The notes: generated by a model not told the origin, from the letters alone. Shown: positions 50,174 through 59,278, counted from the stretch's first letter. The stretch: 64,000 nucleotides of DNA from JAHEZL01 sp046074525 (GCA_046074525.1 JBJTOK010000043.1:1-64000); one strand, 5' to 3'. Program-made: numbers and translations.

Positions 50174-51223
50174 ATGATCAACAGCATAAAAATATTAAGT
50201 GATTTAATCCAGATTCAGGCTTTCAGTGGCGATGAGGCGCAGCGTGTCGACTACCTTGAAAAGATGCTCACTTCTGAAGGGATCCCAACAAAAAAATTCC
50301 TGAAAAATATCTGGTGTGTCAATAAAAATTTCAGCGAAGGAAAAATTACCATTCTCCTGAACTCCCATACCGACACGGTAAAGCCAAACAAAGGCTATAC
50401 CCGTGACCCGCACAAAGCAGAAATTATCGACGGGAAATTATTTGGTTTAGGCAGCAATGATGCCGGTGGGCCGCTGATTTCGCTCATGAGCGTTTTCGTT
50501 GATTTGTACCAAGAAGAATTGCCTTTCAACTTAATTTTCGCTGCCACCGCCGAAGAAGAAATTTCAGGAAAAAATGGTGTGGCCGCACTGTGGCCCGAAT
50601 TACCAAAAATTGATCTGGCAATTGTTGGCGAACCTACAAAAATGGAACTGGCTGTTGCCGAGCGCGGACTCATGGTACTCGATTGCAAAGCCGTAGGAAA
50701 GGCCGGCCACGCTGCGCGTGAAGAAGGGATCAACGCCATTTACGAAGCGCTGAAAGACATTAAATGGTTCAAAACACATCAGTTCCCGAAAGTGAGCAAA
50801 ATACTCGGACCGGTGAAAATGAGCGTTACAGTGATTGAAGCCGGAAGTCAGCACAACGTTGTTCCTGCCGAATGTAAGTTCGTAGTGGATGTGCGTGTTC
50901 CTGATACCTACAACAATGAAGAGCTGCTGCAGCTCATCAGGGAAAATGTATTGTGTGAAGTTTCTGCACGCTCCACACGTCTGAATTCATCTGGCTTACC
51001 GGAGGGACATGCCTTGTTTAAAGTAGCCGAAGAATTAAATATCCCAACCTATGGTTCTCCTACAAGCAGCGATCAGGCACTGATGCCTTGCGTGAGTGTA
51101 AAGATCGGTCCGGGAGACAGCGCACGTTCCCACATGGCCGACGAATTTATCTTTGTAGACGAACTGGAAAAAGCACCTGCACGCTACAAGGAAATCTTAT
51201 TGAAGTTCGGCAGTAAACTGTGA
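50174..51223 (+). CDS. M20 peptidase, ArgE-like N-acetylornithine/citrulline deacetylase
   Basis: A 349-aa zinc deacylase. Metal and catalytic residues: LNSHTDTVKP, GLGSNDAGGP, AATAEEEISGKNG (catalytic Glu pair) and VGEPTKMELAVAERG; the dimerisation domain contains GKAGHAAREEGINAIYEALK. This short form without a long lid is the Bacteroidota enzyme that removes the N-acetyl (or N-succinyl) group from citrulline or ornithine in arginine synthesis, matching argB at 28580. TATCTTTC five bases before the ATG resembles a -7 box, so the leader may be very short. A DUF1801 gene overlaps its stop. Confidence 0.88.
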   Translation: MINSIKILSDLIQIQAFSGDEAQRVDYLEKMLTSEGIPTKKFLKNIWCVNKNFSEGKITILLNSHTDTVKPNKGYTRDPHKAEIIDGKLFGLGSNDAGGPLISLMSVFVDLYQEELPFNLIFAATAEEEISGKNGVAALWPELPKIDLAIVGEPTKMELAVAERGLMVLDCKAVGKAGHAAREEGINAIYEALKDIKWFKTHQFPKVSKILGPVKMSVTVIEAGSQHNVVPAECKFVVDVRVPDTYNNEELLQLIRENVLCEVSARSTRLNSSGLPEGHALFKVAEELNIPTYGSPTSSDQALMPCVSVKIGPGDSARSHMADEFIFVDELEKAPARYKEILLKFGSKL

Positions 51224-51591
51224 TGAAGGCAGCGGAAAATTACATTTACAGCGCTCCCGAGCAATACCGCGATTTGCTTTATCGATTGCGCGAAATCATT
51301 TTAAATTCTTCTCCTTTCATAGAAGAGAAAATCTCTTACAACATCCCACTATACAAGCATTTCGGCATAGTGTGCTACATCGCCCATAACAAAAGAGGTG
51401 TTGAAGTTGGTTTCTGGCGCGGACATCAATTATCCAATGCACAAGGGGTTTTGGTGAGCGATGGCAGGAAAATAATCTACTCTATCATCTACCAAAAATT
51501 TGAGGATCTGGATGAAGGAATTTTGATGGAAGTACTCCAGGAAGCCATGATGCTGAATGAGGAAATAGTGAAGAGTAAGAAGAAGAAATAA
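51223..51591 (+). CDS. DUF1801 (YdhG-like) domain protein
   Basis: A 122-aa protein of the DUF1801 family (SAPEQYRDLLYRLREIILNS, EEKISYNIPLYKHFG, VEVGFWRGHQLSN). These small cytoplasmic proteins are related to frataxin-like YdhG; their role is not established. I chose the ATG that shares one base with the ArgE-like stop (TGATG); a GTG three bases earlier is the alternative. Lys-rich end (KSKKKK). Probably co-transcribed with the deacetylase. Confidence 0.85.
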   Translation: MKAAENYIYSAPEQYRDLLYRLREIILNSSPFIEEKISYNIPLYKHFGIVCYIAHNKRGVEVGFWRGHQLSNAQGVLVSDGRKIIYSIIYQKFEDLDEGILMEVLQEAMMLNEEIVKSKKKK

Positions 51592-51697
51592 ACCAACTTA
51601 AATCCCTCTTGCCAGCACACCCCCGCCTTCGCACTCTCCCTTTAACAAAGGGATGACCCTGATTAAGGCAAAACAAGGATTTAACGTCTGAAAACAA

Positions 51698-52450
51698 CTA
51701 CTCCTGTATCAAGTCCGTTTGGAAACCGCCCACCACCTGAATCAATTTAATTTGCGGGATTTTTTTTTTGTAAAGCGATGAATAATCCCATTGCAGCACG
51801 CAAGCACTGTATTTGTAGGCTTTTGAAGTGGTTTTATTCTCCTTGTCGAGTTTAAGTAATGCCGTTACTAAATTCTCTGCAAAGCTTTTGTAAGTGTAAT
51901 TTGGAATAGCTTCGCGATCCTGTTTTTTATCTTGCTTGGTCGGACGTTCACCATAAAAAAGATGCAGCTCTGTAGACTGGTCTTTCTTGTTGTAAAAAAA
52001 TGTTTTGCCGTTATAATCAACCGCCTGCGATTGCAGCACATTTAAATCCAGCAACGTGCCTTTGAAACCATTTTCCTTCGCATCCTTCAAAATATTTTTC
52101 AGGAATTTTTTGCGGATGACATCTGCGCTGGCGAAGTTTCTGTTTTCTACTTTTCCCATATAGGATGCCGCCAGTTTTTGCATTTCAGGAGAATGTAAAA
52201 GCGCTTCTTTTCCCTTCTGCTGGCGCATTTTATTAATGGCGTGAAACACAGTAGCATTAAGCAATTCAGGATCAGTATCGGCAACGGTGAGTATTTTATC
52301 TGCTACGCCGGAAGCAAAAAATTCATCGGCACTTTGATCGTAGTAAGACGAAACATTGAAGCTGGAGAAAAGAATAAAAGCCAATAAAATGAGGTTGCTT
52401 CGGAGTACCGCGCAATGACGAATTTGGTATTTGTTACTTTTCAATTTCAT
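51698..52450 (-). CDS. Secreted CAP-like (SCP/PR-1) protein, divergent
   Basis: A 250-aa protein. The hydrophobic signal-like segment at about 18-35 is preceded by an odd basic segment (NKYQIRHCAVLRSN) that is encoded by a dispersed repeat at 52391-52427. LLNATVFHAINKMRQQKGKE and EMQKLAASYMGKVENRNFAS resemble the first helices of the CAP domain, and SFAENLV its GEN motif; the His/Glu active-site pattern is not complete. It begins inside the end of the LRR gene (17-base overlap), so they are coupled. No later Met could give a signal peptide. Confidence 0.6.
   Translation of the reverse strand: MKLKSNKYQIRHCAVLRSNLILLAFILFSSFNVSSYYDQSADEFFASGVADKILTVADTDPELLNATVFHAINKMRQQKGKEALLHSPEMQKLAASYMGKVENRNFASADVIRKKFLKNILKDAKENGFKGTLLDLNVLQSQAVDYNGKTFFYNKKDQSTELHLFYGERPTKQDKKQDREAIPNYTYKSFAENLVTALLKLDKENKTTSKAYKYSACVLQWDYSSLYKKKIPQIKLIQVVGGFQTDLIQE
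52391..52427. repeat. Dispersed repeat, family D, inside a coding region
   Basis: GGTTGCTTCGGAGTACC followed by GCGCAATGACGAATT is related to the copy at 31370-31413 (GATTGCTTCG, GTAC, CGCAATGACGA). It can fold as TTGC-CGG/CCG-GCAA. It encodes residues about 8-20 of the CAP-like protein. Confidence 0.5.
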
Positions 52451-54116
52451 TGTAGTAATCGACGATTAATTTATTGCGGTAAGCCTCCAATTTTTGCTCG
52501 TACTTCTCACACACCAGCAAATATTTTTTATCAAGCAGTGCCCATTTTTCTTCGCGTTTTTGTCGCTGTTGCATATAGCTTTCATATTTCGTTTTGTGCC
52601 ATTTTTGCACCTTTTTGGCATCCATCAGCGGCAGCTCGGGAAGGGTTTTTATCTTCAAAGTATCAAAGCCACGGGAGAAGCCCATTACATATGTATCCTC
52701 TTCTTTTTCGGGATAAATAATGATGTCCTGAAGGTTAAGTACATAAATTTCTACTGTCGTTTTTTTCTTCGCTTTTTCCTTGTTTGTTTTTTCACTGAGC
52801 GCATACATTTTTAGCAAATCGGCATCCATTGCCGTGCCGGTGTATTCCCAATGAATCCCTTTGTAAACCTTAAGTTCAGGATAAGCTTTGATTTTATCTC
52901 CAAAGAGATCGAGGTACTTTTCGGTGTAGCCGTATTGTGGTTCGAGTGTGAAATAAAATTTGTTTTTTGCTACTTGTTTCTTGATGGTCAGAATCACTTT
53001 TGAGGTGAGGAGCTCATATTCGATGATCGGCATTTCAGCACGATGGTTTTTTGCTACTTCGTTGAAGGAATTTACTTTTTTTCTCTCCTCCTTCTTCTTT
53101 TCCTGGAAAACAACCTGCTTCTTGCTGCTGATTTCATTTTCGCGGATACCGCAGTTCCGGAGATAAATCAGGCGCAGCGAATTCATCTTGTTCAGCTCCG
53201 CGAAAAATTCGTTTTTATCAGAGAAAGACACCTCATCAAAGGTGATGGTCATGAGGGATAAATCCTTGAAAGAAACCGGCAGTCTTCCAAGCTCGGCATA
53301 AGAAATGGTAAGGGATCTCAATGCTTTCAGCTTTGAAATATTGAAGGGGATTACGCTAAGTTTAACGTGGCCGCAATGCAAAGACGTCAGTTGTTTAAGG
53401 GAGGCAATGCTCTCAATGGCAACGCTTAAATCAAGCAAAGAACAATCGCTAATATCCAGCGACCTGAGCTTTGTTAACTGTGCAATTTCATTAGGCAGCG
53501 CCTTGAATTTCCCCTCGGAAATAATTAATACTTCCAGATTTTTCAACTTACCTATTCCCTTGGGAGGATCGGTTAACTCAGTTAAAACAAGCATTTGAAG
53601 CGTAGGTAGCGTAGCAAGAATTTCCATGTTGTATTCTCTCCCTACACCTTCATTTTTTGAGAAATCCAGCGTTTTCAATTTCTTGAGGGAATAAAATCCG
53701 GCGTTCAGACTGTCGATTCTATTGACCGAAATATTCAACTCCTCCAATCCCAGATTCTTAAAACTGACAGGCAGGTATTCAATACCATTTCCCTCCAGCG
53801 ACAGGCGTTTCAACGCTTTAAAATCAGCAATGAAAGAAGGCAGGAAAAACAAATTGCAGTAATCCATGTTGAGCTCTTCCAGGGCTGGCAATTTCGACAG
53901 TTTTTTAAAAGTATCGAGCACTTTTATTTTGCCGTTACCACTGAGATTGATTTTTTTCAGATGTACACAGGAAGAGATATAAGCCGGTAAAGTATCGATG
54001 TTCATCCCTGCCAAATTGAGCTCCGTAGTATCTTTCATTGTGGCAAAGTCGGGCCATCTCTGTGCGTTCAACAGAGAAAATGCAAACAATAAAAAGCCCA
54101 ACAAAAGATGCTTCAT
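52434..54116 (-). CDS. Secreted leucine-rich repeat protein
   Basis: A 560-aa protein. Signal peptide (1-18, ends LLNA) is followed by about a dozen LRRs (about 30-325), e.g. LKKINLSGNGKIKVLDTFKK, LEELNISVNRIDSLNAGFYS and LRSLDISDCSLLDLSVAIES. The C-terminal 230 residues are Lys/Glu-rich and helical (KKKEERKKVNSFNEVAKN, KWHKTKYESYMQQRQKREEK), not family-assigned. Bacterial LRRs of this type usually mediate protein contacts. The CAP-like gene starts within its last 17 bases. Confidence 0.85.
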   Translation of the reverse strand: MKHLLLGFLLFAFSLLNAQRWPDFATMKDTTELNLAGMNIDTLPAYISSCVHLKKINLSGNGKIKVLDTFKKLSKLPALEELNMDYCNLFFLPSFIADFKALKRLSLEGNGIEYLPVSFKNLGLEELNISVNRIDSLNAGFYSLKKLKTLDFSKNEGVGREYNMEILATLPTLQMLVLTELTDPPKGIGKLKNLEVLIISEGKFKALPNEIAQLTKLRSLDISDCSLLDLSVAIESIASLKQLTSLHCGHVKLSVIPFNISKLKALRSLTISYAELGRLPVSFKDLSLMTITFDEVSFSDKNEFFAELNKMNSLRLIYLRNCGIRENEISSKKQVVFQEKKKEERKKVNSFNEVAKNHRAEMPIIEYELLTSKVILTIKKQVAKNKFYFTLEPQYGYTEKYLDLFGDKIKAYPELKVYKGIHWEYTGTAMDADLLKMYALSEKTNKEKAKKKTTVEIYVLNLQDIIIYPEKEEDTYVMGFSRGFDTLKIKTLPELPLMDAKKVQKWHKTKYESYMQQRQKREEKWALLDKKYLLVCEKYEQKLEAYRNKLIVDYYNEIEK

Positions 54117-54202
54117 GCCTGCAATTTAATGCCGAAAACTAATATAGTAACAAGGTAAAGGGAAAGTAAATCAATAAAGAGATGTTAATATCAAATCCTA
54201 AT

Positions 54203-54676
54203 TTAGATTTTCTTGTAATATAGATATTGCTTTATTCCATCCAGACGCAGCAACCATTCACCATTAACTTTTACCAGCTCACAATGGTGAATGCGTCCAT
54301 CACTGTACATTGCAATAATGGTTTTACCGATGAAAGTATAGGATCCTGACTCATCTTCGAAAAGGGATGGTTTTTCATGCTCATCATGAAACTTTTTGTT
54401 CTCACTAAAGTTCATGATCATATCTTTACTAAAACTAATAGACAAAATCATAGCTTTTGCCTGATTCTCTATCTCATTTTTTGATCCATAAGGTAGTTGC
54501 GCTCGCGCTACTACGTGCATAAAGCGTGTCACAGCTGTATCATCAGATACCCAAACTGTATCTTTCTCATGGCTAAGAAAAACAAGTTTCCATCTTCCAA
54601 CTATTTCCTTTTCCTGTTGAGCGTGAAGAACGATTGCTGAAAACAACAGCAAAATGAACACTAGTTTTAATTTCAT
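54203..54676 (-). CDS. Secreted lipocalin-like small protein
   Basis: A 157-aa protein with a signal peptide (1-19, ends VLHAQ) and a beta-rich domain beginning EIVGRWKLVFLSHEKDTVWV, typical of lipocalin-like DUF proteins; SGSYTFIGKTIIAMYSDGRI and GEWLLRLDGIKQYLYYKKI are the later strands. Probably periplasmic. No ligand can be inferred. It lies eight bases downstream of purF on the same strand, so it may ride on the purF transcript. Confidence 0.7.
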   Translation of the reverse strand: MKLKLVFILLLFSAIVLHAQQEKEIVGRWKLVFLSHEKDTVWVSDDTAVTRFMHVVARAQLPYGSKNEIENQAKAMILSISFSKDMIMNFSENKKFHDEHEKPSLFEDESGSYTFIGKTIIAMYSDGRIHHCELVKVNGEWLLRLDGIKQYLYYKKI

Positions 54677-54684
54677 AGTTAAGC

Positions 54685-56583
54685 CTAATAAGCCCTGGCA
54701 TTTCGTCCTTCCACATAATTGATAAAGGAGCGATTCACCACCTTATTTCCACCTGGTGTTGGATAATTACCGGTAAAGTACCAGTCGCCAGTGTGGTTCG
54801 GACAAGCTTTGTGCAGATTTTCTACCGTTTGGAAAACAATTTCCACCTCAGCGTTCAAATCCTTTGGTGTAAGCAATTGCGTGATACGTGCCGAAATTTC
54901 CTCATCAGTAAACGGAGCGTAAATCTCCTTAACATAGTTCAAAATTTGTTCTTTCGGCAGTTTTTCCTGGGCCTTTGATTTCTTATAAACATCATCGATC
55001 AGTGCCTGCTGGCCTCTTTCCTTCAACAGGGAAATAGCGGCTTGGAAAGCAATGAAATCGCCCAGTTTAGCCATATCAATACCATAGCAATCCGGGTAGC
55101 GGATTTGCGGAGCTGAAGATGCAATAACGATTTTTTTAGGCTTGAGTCGGTCCATAATGCGCAGGATACTTTGTTTCAAAGTAGTTCCGCGAACGATGGA
55201 ATCATCAATCAGCACCAGATTATCACCGCCTTTTTTCACTACGCCATAAGTGGAGTCGTAAACGTGCGCCACAAGGTCGTTTCTTCCTGTATCGCCGGTG
55301 ATAAACGTACGGAGTTTAGCATCCTTAATGGCAATTTTTTCGGTGCGGATAACGATGTGCAAAATCTTGTCGAGTTCGGCATCGCTATGCTTGTCTTTAG
55401 AACGCAGCAATTCTTTCTGTTTAGCAATGCGGTGATCACTCAAACCATCACGCAATCCGAAGAAAGAAGCCTCCGCTGTATTGGGAATATAAGAGAAAAC
55501 AGTATTATCGAAATCGTATCCCACAGCCTGCAAAATACGTGGCGCAAGGTACTTCCCGAGTCGTTTTCTTTCCATGTAGATATCGGCGTCACTACCGCGG
55601 GAGAAATAAATTCTTTCAAAAGAACATTCTTTGCGCTCAGTAGGCTCTTTCACCAGTTGTTCACTCACCTGGCCATTTTTCTTAATGATCAGGGCGTGCC
55701 CCGGCTGAATGGCCTGAATAGATTCTATCGGCACATTGAAAGCCGTCTGGATGGCCGGTCTTTCGGAAGCAACCACTACAATTTCTTCATCTTTATAATA
55801 GAAAGCCGGACGGATTCCCGCCGGATCCCTGAGTACGAAAGCATCGCCATGACCCATCATTCCTGCCATAGCATAACCACCATCAAAATCGCGGCAAGCA
55901 TTTTTCAACATTCTCTGGATATCAAGATGCGCTGCAATTTTATCGGAAATTTCCTGGTTGCTTAGACCTTCTGATTTAAAGCGGTGGAACAATTCCTGGT
56001 TTTCATTGTCGAGGAAGTGGCCCATTTTCTCCAGCACTGTAACAGTGTCGGAGCGCTCTTTCGGATGTTGTCCTAAAGTAACGAGCTTATCAAAAAGCTC
56101 ATCAACATTGGTAAGGTTGAAGTTTCCGGCCAGCACAAAGTTTCTGGTTTTCCAGTTGCTCTGACGCAAAAACGGGTGACAGTATTCAATGCTGTTGCCG
56201 CCAAAAGTTCCATAGCGGAGATGACCCAGGAACAATTCTCCCACGAAAGGGATATTGTTTTTCAGCCATTCAGGATCACGCAGTCTTTCAGGTGCTTTTT
56301 CCTGGAGGGCAACAAAATTGGAGTTGATTTTTTCGAAGATGTCTTTGATAGGTTGAGGGGAGTTGGAGCGGTAGCGGGAGATGTATCTTTTGCCTGGTCC
56401 GGAGTCGAGCTTAATCGTAGCAACCCCAGCGCCATCCTGGCCTCTGTTGTGTTGCTTCTCCATCATCAACCACAGTTTGTTGAGGCCGTACATTGAACTC
56501 CCGTATTTCTCGAGATAGAAGTTTAAAGGCTTTAAAAGGCGTATCAATACGATACCGCACTCATGTTTTATTGCTTCACTCAT
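54685..56583 (-). CDS. purF: Amidophosphoribosyltransferase (long Bacteroidota form)
   Basis: A 632-aa glutamine PRPP amidotransferase, first step of purine synthesis. A short propeptide MSEAIKHE precedes the N-terminal nucleophile Cys9 (ECGIVLIRLLKP), then the class II glutaminase domain (EKQHNRGQDGAGVATI, GHLRYGTFGGNS, DFDGGYAMAGMMGHGDA) and a PRTase domain with the PRPP loop LVLIDDSIVRGTTLKQS. It is longer than classical PurF (about 500 aa) owing to insertions and a C-terminal extension. The start is fixed by Cys9 and by a GAGGAGGT sequence 5-12 bases upstream, an unusually good Shine-Dalgarno for this phylum. Confidence 0.92.
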   Translation of the reverse strand: MSEAIKHECGIVLIRLLKPLNFYLEKYGSSMYGLNKLWLMMEKQHNRGQDGAGVATIKLDSGPGKRYISRYRSNSPQPIKDIFEKINSNFVALQEKAPERLRDPEWLKNNIPFVGELFLGHLRYGTFGGNSIEYCHPFLRQSNWKTRNFVLAGNFNLTNVDELFDKLVTLGQHPKERSDTVTVLEKMGHFLDNENQELFHRFKSEGLSNQEISDKIAAHLDIQRMLKNACRDFDGGYAMAGMMGHGDAFVLRDPAGIRPAFYYKDEEIVVVASERPAIQTAFNVPIESIQAIQPGHALIIKKNGQVSEQLVKEPTERKECSFERIYFSRGSDADIYMERKRLGKYLAPRILQAVGYDFDNTVFSYIPNTAEASFFGLRDGLSDHRIAKQKELLRSKDKHSDAELDKILHIVIRTEKIAIKDAKLRTFITGDTGRNDLVAHVYDSTYGVVKKGGDNLVLIDDSIVRGTTLKQSILRIMDRLKPKKIVIASSAPQIRYPDCYGIDMAKLGDFIAFQAAISLLKERGQQALIDDVYKKSKAQEKLPKEQILNYVKEIYAPFTDEEISARITQLLTPKDLNAEVEIVFQTVENLHKACPNHTGDWYFTGNYPTPGGNKVVNRSFINYVEGRNARAY

Positions 56584-56641
56584 TGTGACCTCCTCAATTT
56601 GCTTGGCGAAGTTATTACAAATTCTCGGAGGCACATTGCTT

Positions 56642-57604
56642 TTAACGCAATTTATTTATCCGCAATGAAAGTGTGTCCATAAATACCCTTGATGCCTCAG
56701 AATTCATAATCAACGGACAAATAAAGTTAACCTTCTTATCCCCCAGAGGAAGCTGATCGAAAATCCAGTAAGTGCTTCGATAGCCTTCTGCATCATAACG
56801 TATCTGATCGAGCATTTCCTTTCGGTTTGACTGCGTTTTGAAGATTCCGGAATAGCCTGGCGACTCGTATACAATCACCTTCACGCCTTTACTGCTGGCC
56901 AATTGGATGATTTTACCAAAGTATTTTTCACGCTTGCTGCTGAACTCGAATTTTTTGTAAGTAGGGTCTTCGGGACGATTGCCATATTCATCCAACTGTA
57001 CTTCAAAATGCAGTGGATTATCCAAGCTTCTTGACGATGGATGAGGCTGATGTCCATCTGTAAAATAAGGAGCCTTCTTGTTTTCTGTCCAATGTTTAAT
57101 GCCCTGCAGTGCAGGGAAAGTGAGTTGCTGGTTGAAATACGCGTAGCGCAATAAAGGAAGATTCATCCATGAAACATAATCGGGAGCCTGCTCTGCTACA
57201 ACAGCACGGATGGTGCTATCCGACAGGAAAGGCGCAAAACGGTATGCATGGAAAGTATTGAAACGCGTATCAAAAGATTCGGGCGTAGCATAAAGGAAAA
57301 GGTATTCTGGAGCTGGATTGTTCTTGAGGTACAAATACAAATGCAGGAAATTATCGGCGAAATCGGAGTGGTTTAAACTCAGGTTGTACATCGTTTTTCC
57401 TGTTTTTTGCTGAATGTAAGCAGGATCCACGGTGAACAAAGGCTCACAAGGGCCCAATACCAGAATATCGGCAGTGTTATTGCCCCGGGCGGCATAAGTC
57501 GATTTTAAATTCAGGTTATGCGATAAGCCGAAATAAAAGAGATGGTCCAGCGCAAAAACCACCACCATCAAGAGCACAAGCAATATGATTGTTTTCTTCA
57601 GCAT
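56642..57604 (-). CDS. SGNH-hydrolase-like membrane-anchored protein of the acyl-transfer cassette
   Basis: A 320-aa protein with an N-terminal membrane anchor (about 5-20) and a periplasmic domain. The first core strand reads DILVLGPCEPLFTVDP where DltD/AlgX-type SGNH proteins have GSS/GDS; here the nucleophile position appears to be Cys or is lost. The late region (KVIVYESPGYSGIF) is like the DltD beta-strand. Its ATG overlaps the MBOAT stop by one base (TAATG). In dlt and algIJ systems such a partner receives the acyl group from the MBOAT protein. Catalytic status is uncertain. Confidence 0.65.
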   Translation of the reverse strand: MLKKTIILLVLLMVVVFALDHLFYFGLSHNLNLKSTYAARGNNTADILVLGPCEPLFTVDPAYIQQKTGKTMYNLSLNHSDFADNFLHLYLYLKNNPAPEYLFLYATPESFDTRFNTFHAYRFAPFLSDSTIRAVVAEQAPDYVSWMNLPLLRYAYFNQQLTFPALQGIKHWTENKKAPYFTDGHQPHPSSRSLDNPLHFEVQLDEYGNRPEDPTYKKFEFSSKREKYFGKIIQLASSKGVKVIVYESPGYSGIFKTQSNRKEMLDQIRYDAEGYRSTYWIFDQLPLGDKKVNFICPLIMNSEASRVFMDTLSLRINKLR

Positions 57605-58980
57605 TAAAAGCGCGAATAGATAAATTGTTCACCACTATTGAAAATCCCAAAAACAAATATCAGCAGGATAAAAAGTGTTAACCAGCCGATGGAAAACTTT
57701 GTACGGTTGGCTTCTCTGTTGATTCTGTTTTCGAAAGAAAGAAAGAGTAGCACAAAAATCCAGCAAGCGGAAAAATTGAATAAATCGTTTAATTCAGCGC
57801 CTTTTCCAATCAGGGCTACGAACTGAACCAACCAATCGGAAGGCCAGAAATTTTGCACTGAAAATATTTCTCCCATCATCTTTTGCGCTGTCGTGATATC
57901 GGAAGAACGGAAGAAGATATTGGCAAAGCTCACTGCAAAAATAGTGAGTACAAAAGTGAGTGCTTTGAGCAATTTCAGTTTAGCCCTTTGTGCCACTAAC
58001 TCTATGCTGAGATACACAATATGACACAGCGCCCAGAGGAAAAAAGTGCATCCCAGTCCATGCCAGAAAGCTGAGAAAAGCAGCGTAATCACAATTCCTG
58101 CAAAGGCCGACAAAAAAGCATTTTGCCTGAAAAAATACGATACGGGATAATATACATAATGCGTGAGCCATTGCATGAGTGTAATATGCCATCGGCGCCA
58201 GAACTGCGTCACAGAAATCGAGCGCAATGGCCTGGCAAAATTTTCGGGAAGCTCTATGCCGAAGCAGCGCGAAATCCCGAGGGCCATATCGATGTAGCCA
58301 GAAAAATCAAAGTACACCTGCAATGTGAAAAGTACGCCAGCAAAGAGGGAAATAAAGCCGTTATTGGCTTCTGGATTATCGAAAATAGCAGCTGTCATCA
58401 GAGCTAAATGATTTGCCAGAACGAGCTTCTTGAAAGCACCAAGAATAAAGCGCTTGAAGCCAGCAACCATATTTTCTTCCCTGAAAAGCGGCCGTACCGG
58501 CAAAGCATTTTTCATCTGTTGGTAAGTCACCACAGGACCGCACAATATCTTAGGAAAATACGCTGAAGCCACCACATAGCTGAGCGCGTTTTGCTCGGGT
58601 GCACTGCGACCAATTTTCACATCAAAGAGATAGGCAATGTGCTGCAAACTGTAAAATGATAATCCAAGCGCAAAAACAAAATGATTGGAAGAAAAAAGCG
58701 ATCCTGAAAGAGCGAAATATTTGAACACTAAAAGCTCCACGAGGATAAAGCTGAGACTGAGAATAAAAAGCAGATTTTTATGTTGCGACTGCACCATGCG
58801 CTGGGCCACATAAAAGCTTAAGAGCGCATTCATCAGCAGTAACGGAACAGCCCGCCATTCAATGCAGGCGATGAAAATCAAACTTGCAAAAAAGAGTACT
58901 AAAAGTGGAAATCTGCTTTTGTAAAAAAGCAGCAAGGTGAGCGCTATAAACAAGAAAAAATATAGTGCATTTCCCAGCAT
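57604..58980 (-). CDS. MBOAT O-acyltransferase (AlgI/DltB-like)
   Basis: A 458-aa membrane-bound O-acyltransferase with about 10-12 helices. Motifs: GLSFYSLQHIAYLFDV, VYFDFSGYIDMALGISR, RSISVTQFWRRWHITLMQWL and the catalytic His region LFSAFWHGLGCTFFLWAL. The start MLGNALYFFLF is set by the one-base overlap (TGATG) with the ACP gene; the frame opens ten codons earlier inside that gene. It moves acyl or acetyl groups across the inner membrane to a polysaccharide or other glycan. It is the middle gene of three overlapping ones. Confidence 0.92.
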   Translation of the reverse strand: MLGNALYFFLFIALTLLLFYKSRFPLLVLFFASLIFIACIEWRAVPLLLMNALLSFYVAQRMVQSQHKNLLFILSLSFILVELLVFKYFALSGSLFSSNHFVFALGLSFYSLQHIAYLFDVKIGRSAPEQNALSYVVASAYFPKILCGPVVTYQQMKNALPVRPLFREENMVAGFKRFILGAFKKLVLANHLALMTAAIFDNPEANNGFISLFAGVLFTLQVYFDFSGYIDMALGISRCFGIELPENFARPLRSISVTQFWRRWHITLMQWLTHYVYYPVSYFFRQNAFLSAFAGIVITLLFSAFWHGLGCTFFLWALCHIVYLSIELVAQRAKLKLLKALTFVLTIFAVSFANIFFRSSDITTAQKMMGEIFSVQNFWPSDWLVQFVALIGKGAELNDLFNFSACWIFVLLFLSFENRINREANRTKFSIGWLTLFILLIFVFGIFNSGEQFIYSRF

Positions 58981-59228
58981 CACTTCCCCGATATTTTTTT
59001 GAGAATGCAATCAGCAATATCACCCACATTGGAAAAGCCGGTAATTTCCACAAAGGAAAACTTCACAGAGAACGCATCTTCCATCTTCGCCAGCAAAGGC
59101 AAATGCGAAAAGGAGTTCCAACCTTCAATATCGGCGGCAGAAGTGTTTTCAGTACAAACAACATTTTCCAGTCGAAAAAAATCGCCAAGCACTTCTCCTA
59201 TTTTAGCCACTATTTCTGCTTTTTGCAT
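58980..59228 (-). CDS. Acyl carrier protein
   Basis: An 82-aa phosphopantetheine carrier. MQKAEIVAKIGEVLGDFFRL forms helix 1, GWNSFSHLPLL holds the Ser39 attachment site (an N-S-F in place of D-S-L), followed by MEDAFSVKFSFVEI and NVGDIADCI. It resembles DltC/AlgK-associated carriers more than fatty-acid AcpP. An in-frame Met lies five codons upstream; MQKAEIV fits the family. It is coupled to the MBOAT gene by one base, so it likely delivers the donor acyl group to it. Confidence 0.85.
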   Translation of the reverse strand: MQKAEIVAKIGEVLGDFFRLENVVCTENTSAADIEGWNSFSHLPLLAKMEDAFSVKFSFVEITGFSNVGDIADCILKKISGK

Positions 59229-59243
59229 AGGGCTAAAATACAC

Positions 59244-59278
59244 AAATAAAAAAGGCGCCGGTGAGTGACCGGCGCCTT
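59244..59278 (-). terminator. Strong intrinsic terminator
   Basis: AAGGCGCCGGT and its complement form an 11-bp GC-rich stem with a 5-nt loop; on the minus strand TTTTTTATTT follows. It ends the upstream minus gene (59299-60330) and separates it from the ACP cassette, which must then have its own promoter or rely on read-through. Confidence 0.85.

Noticed and set aside
51592..51697. CCCTTTAACAAAGGG and CACACCCCCGCC segment as a repeat copy
   Set aside because: Looks like a worn dispersed repeat but does not match families A, B or D closely enough to assign.
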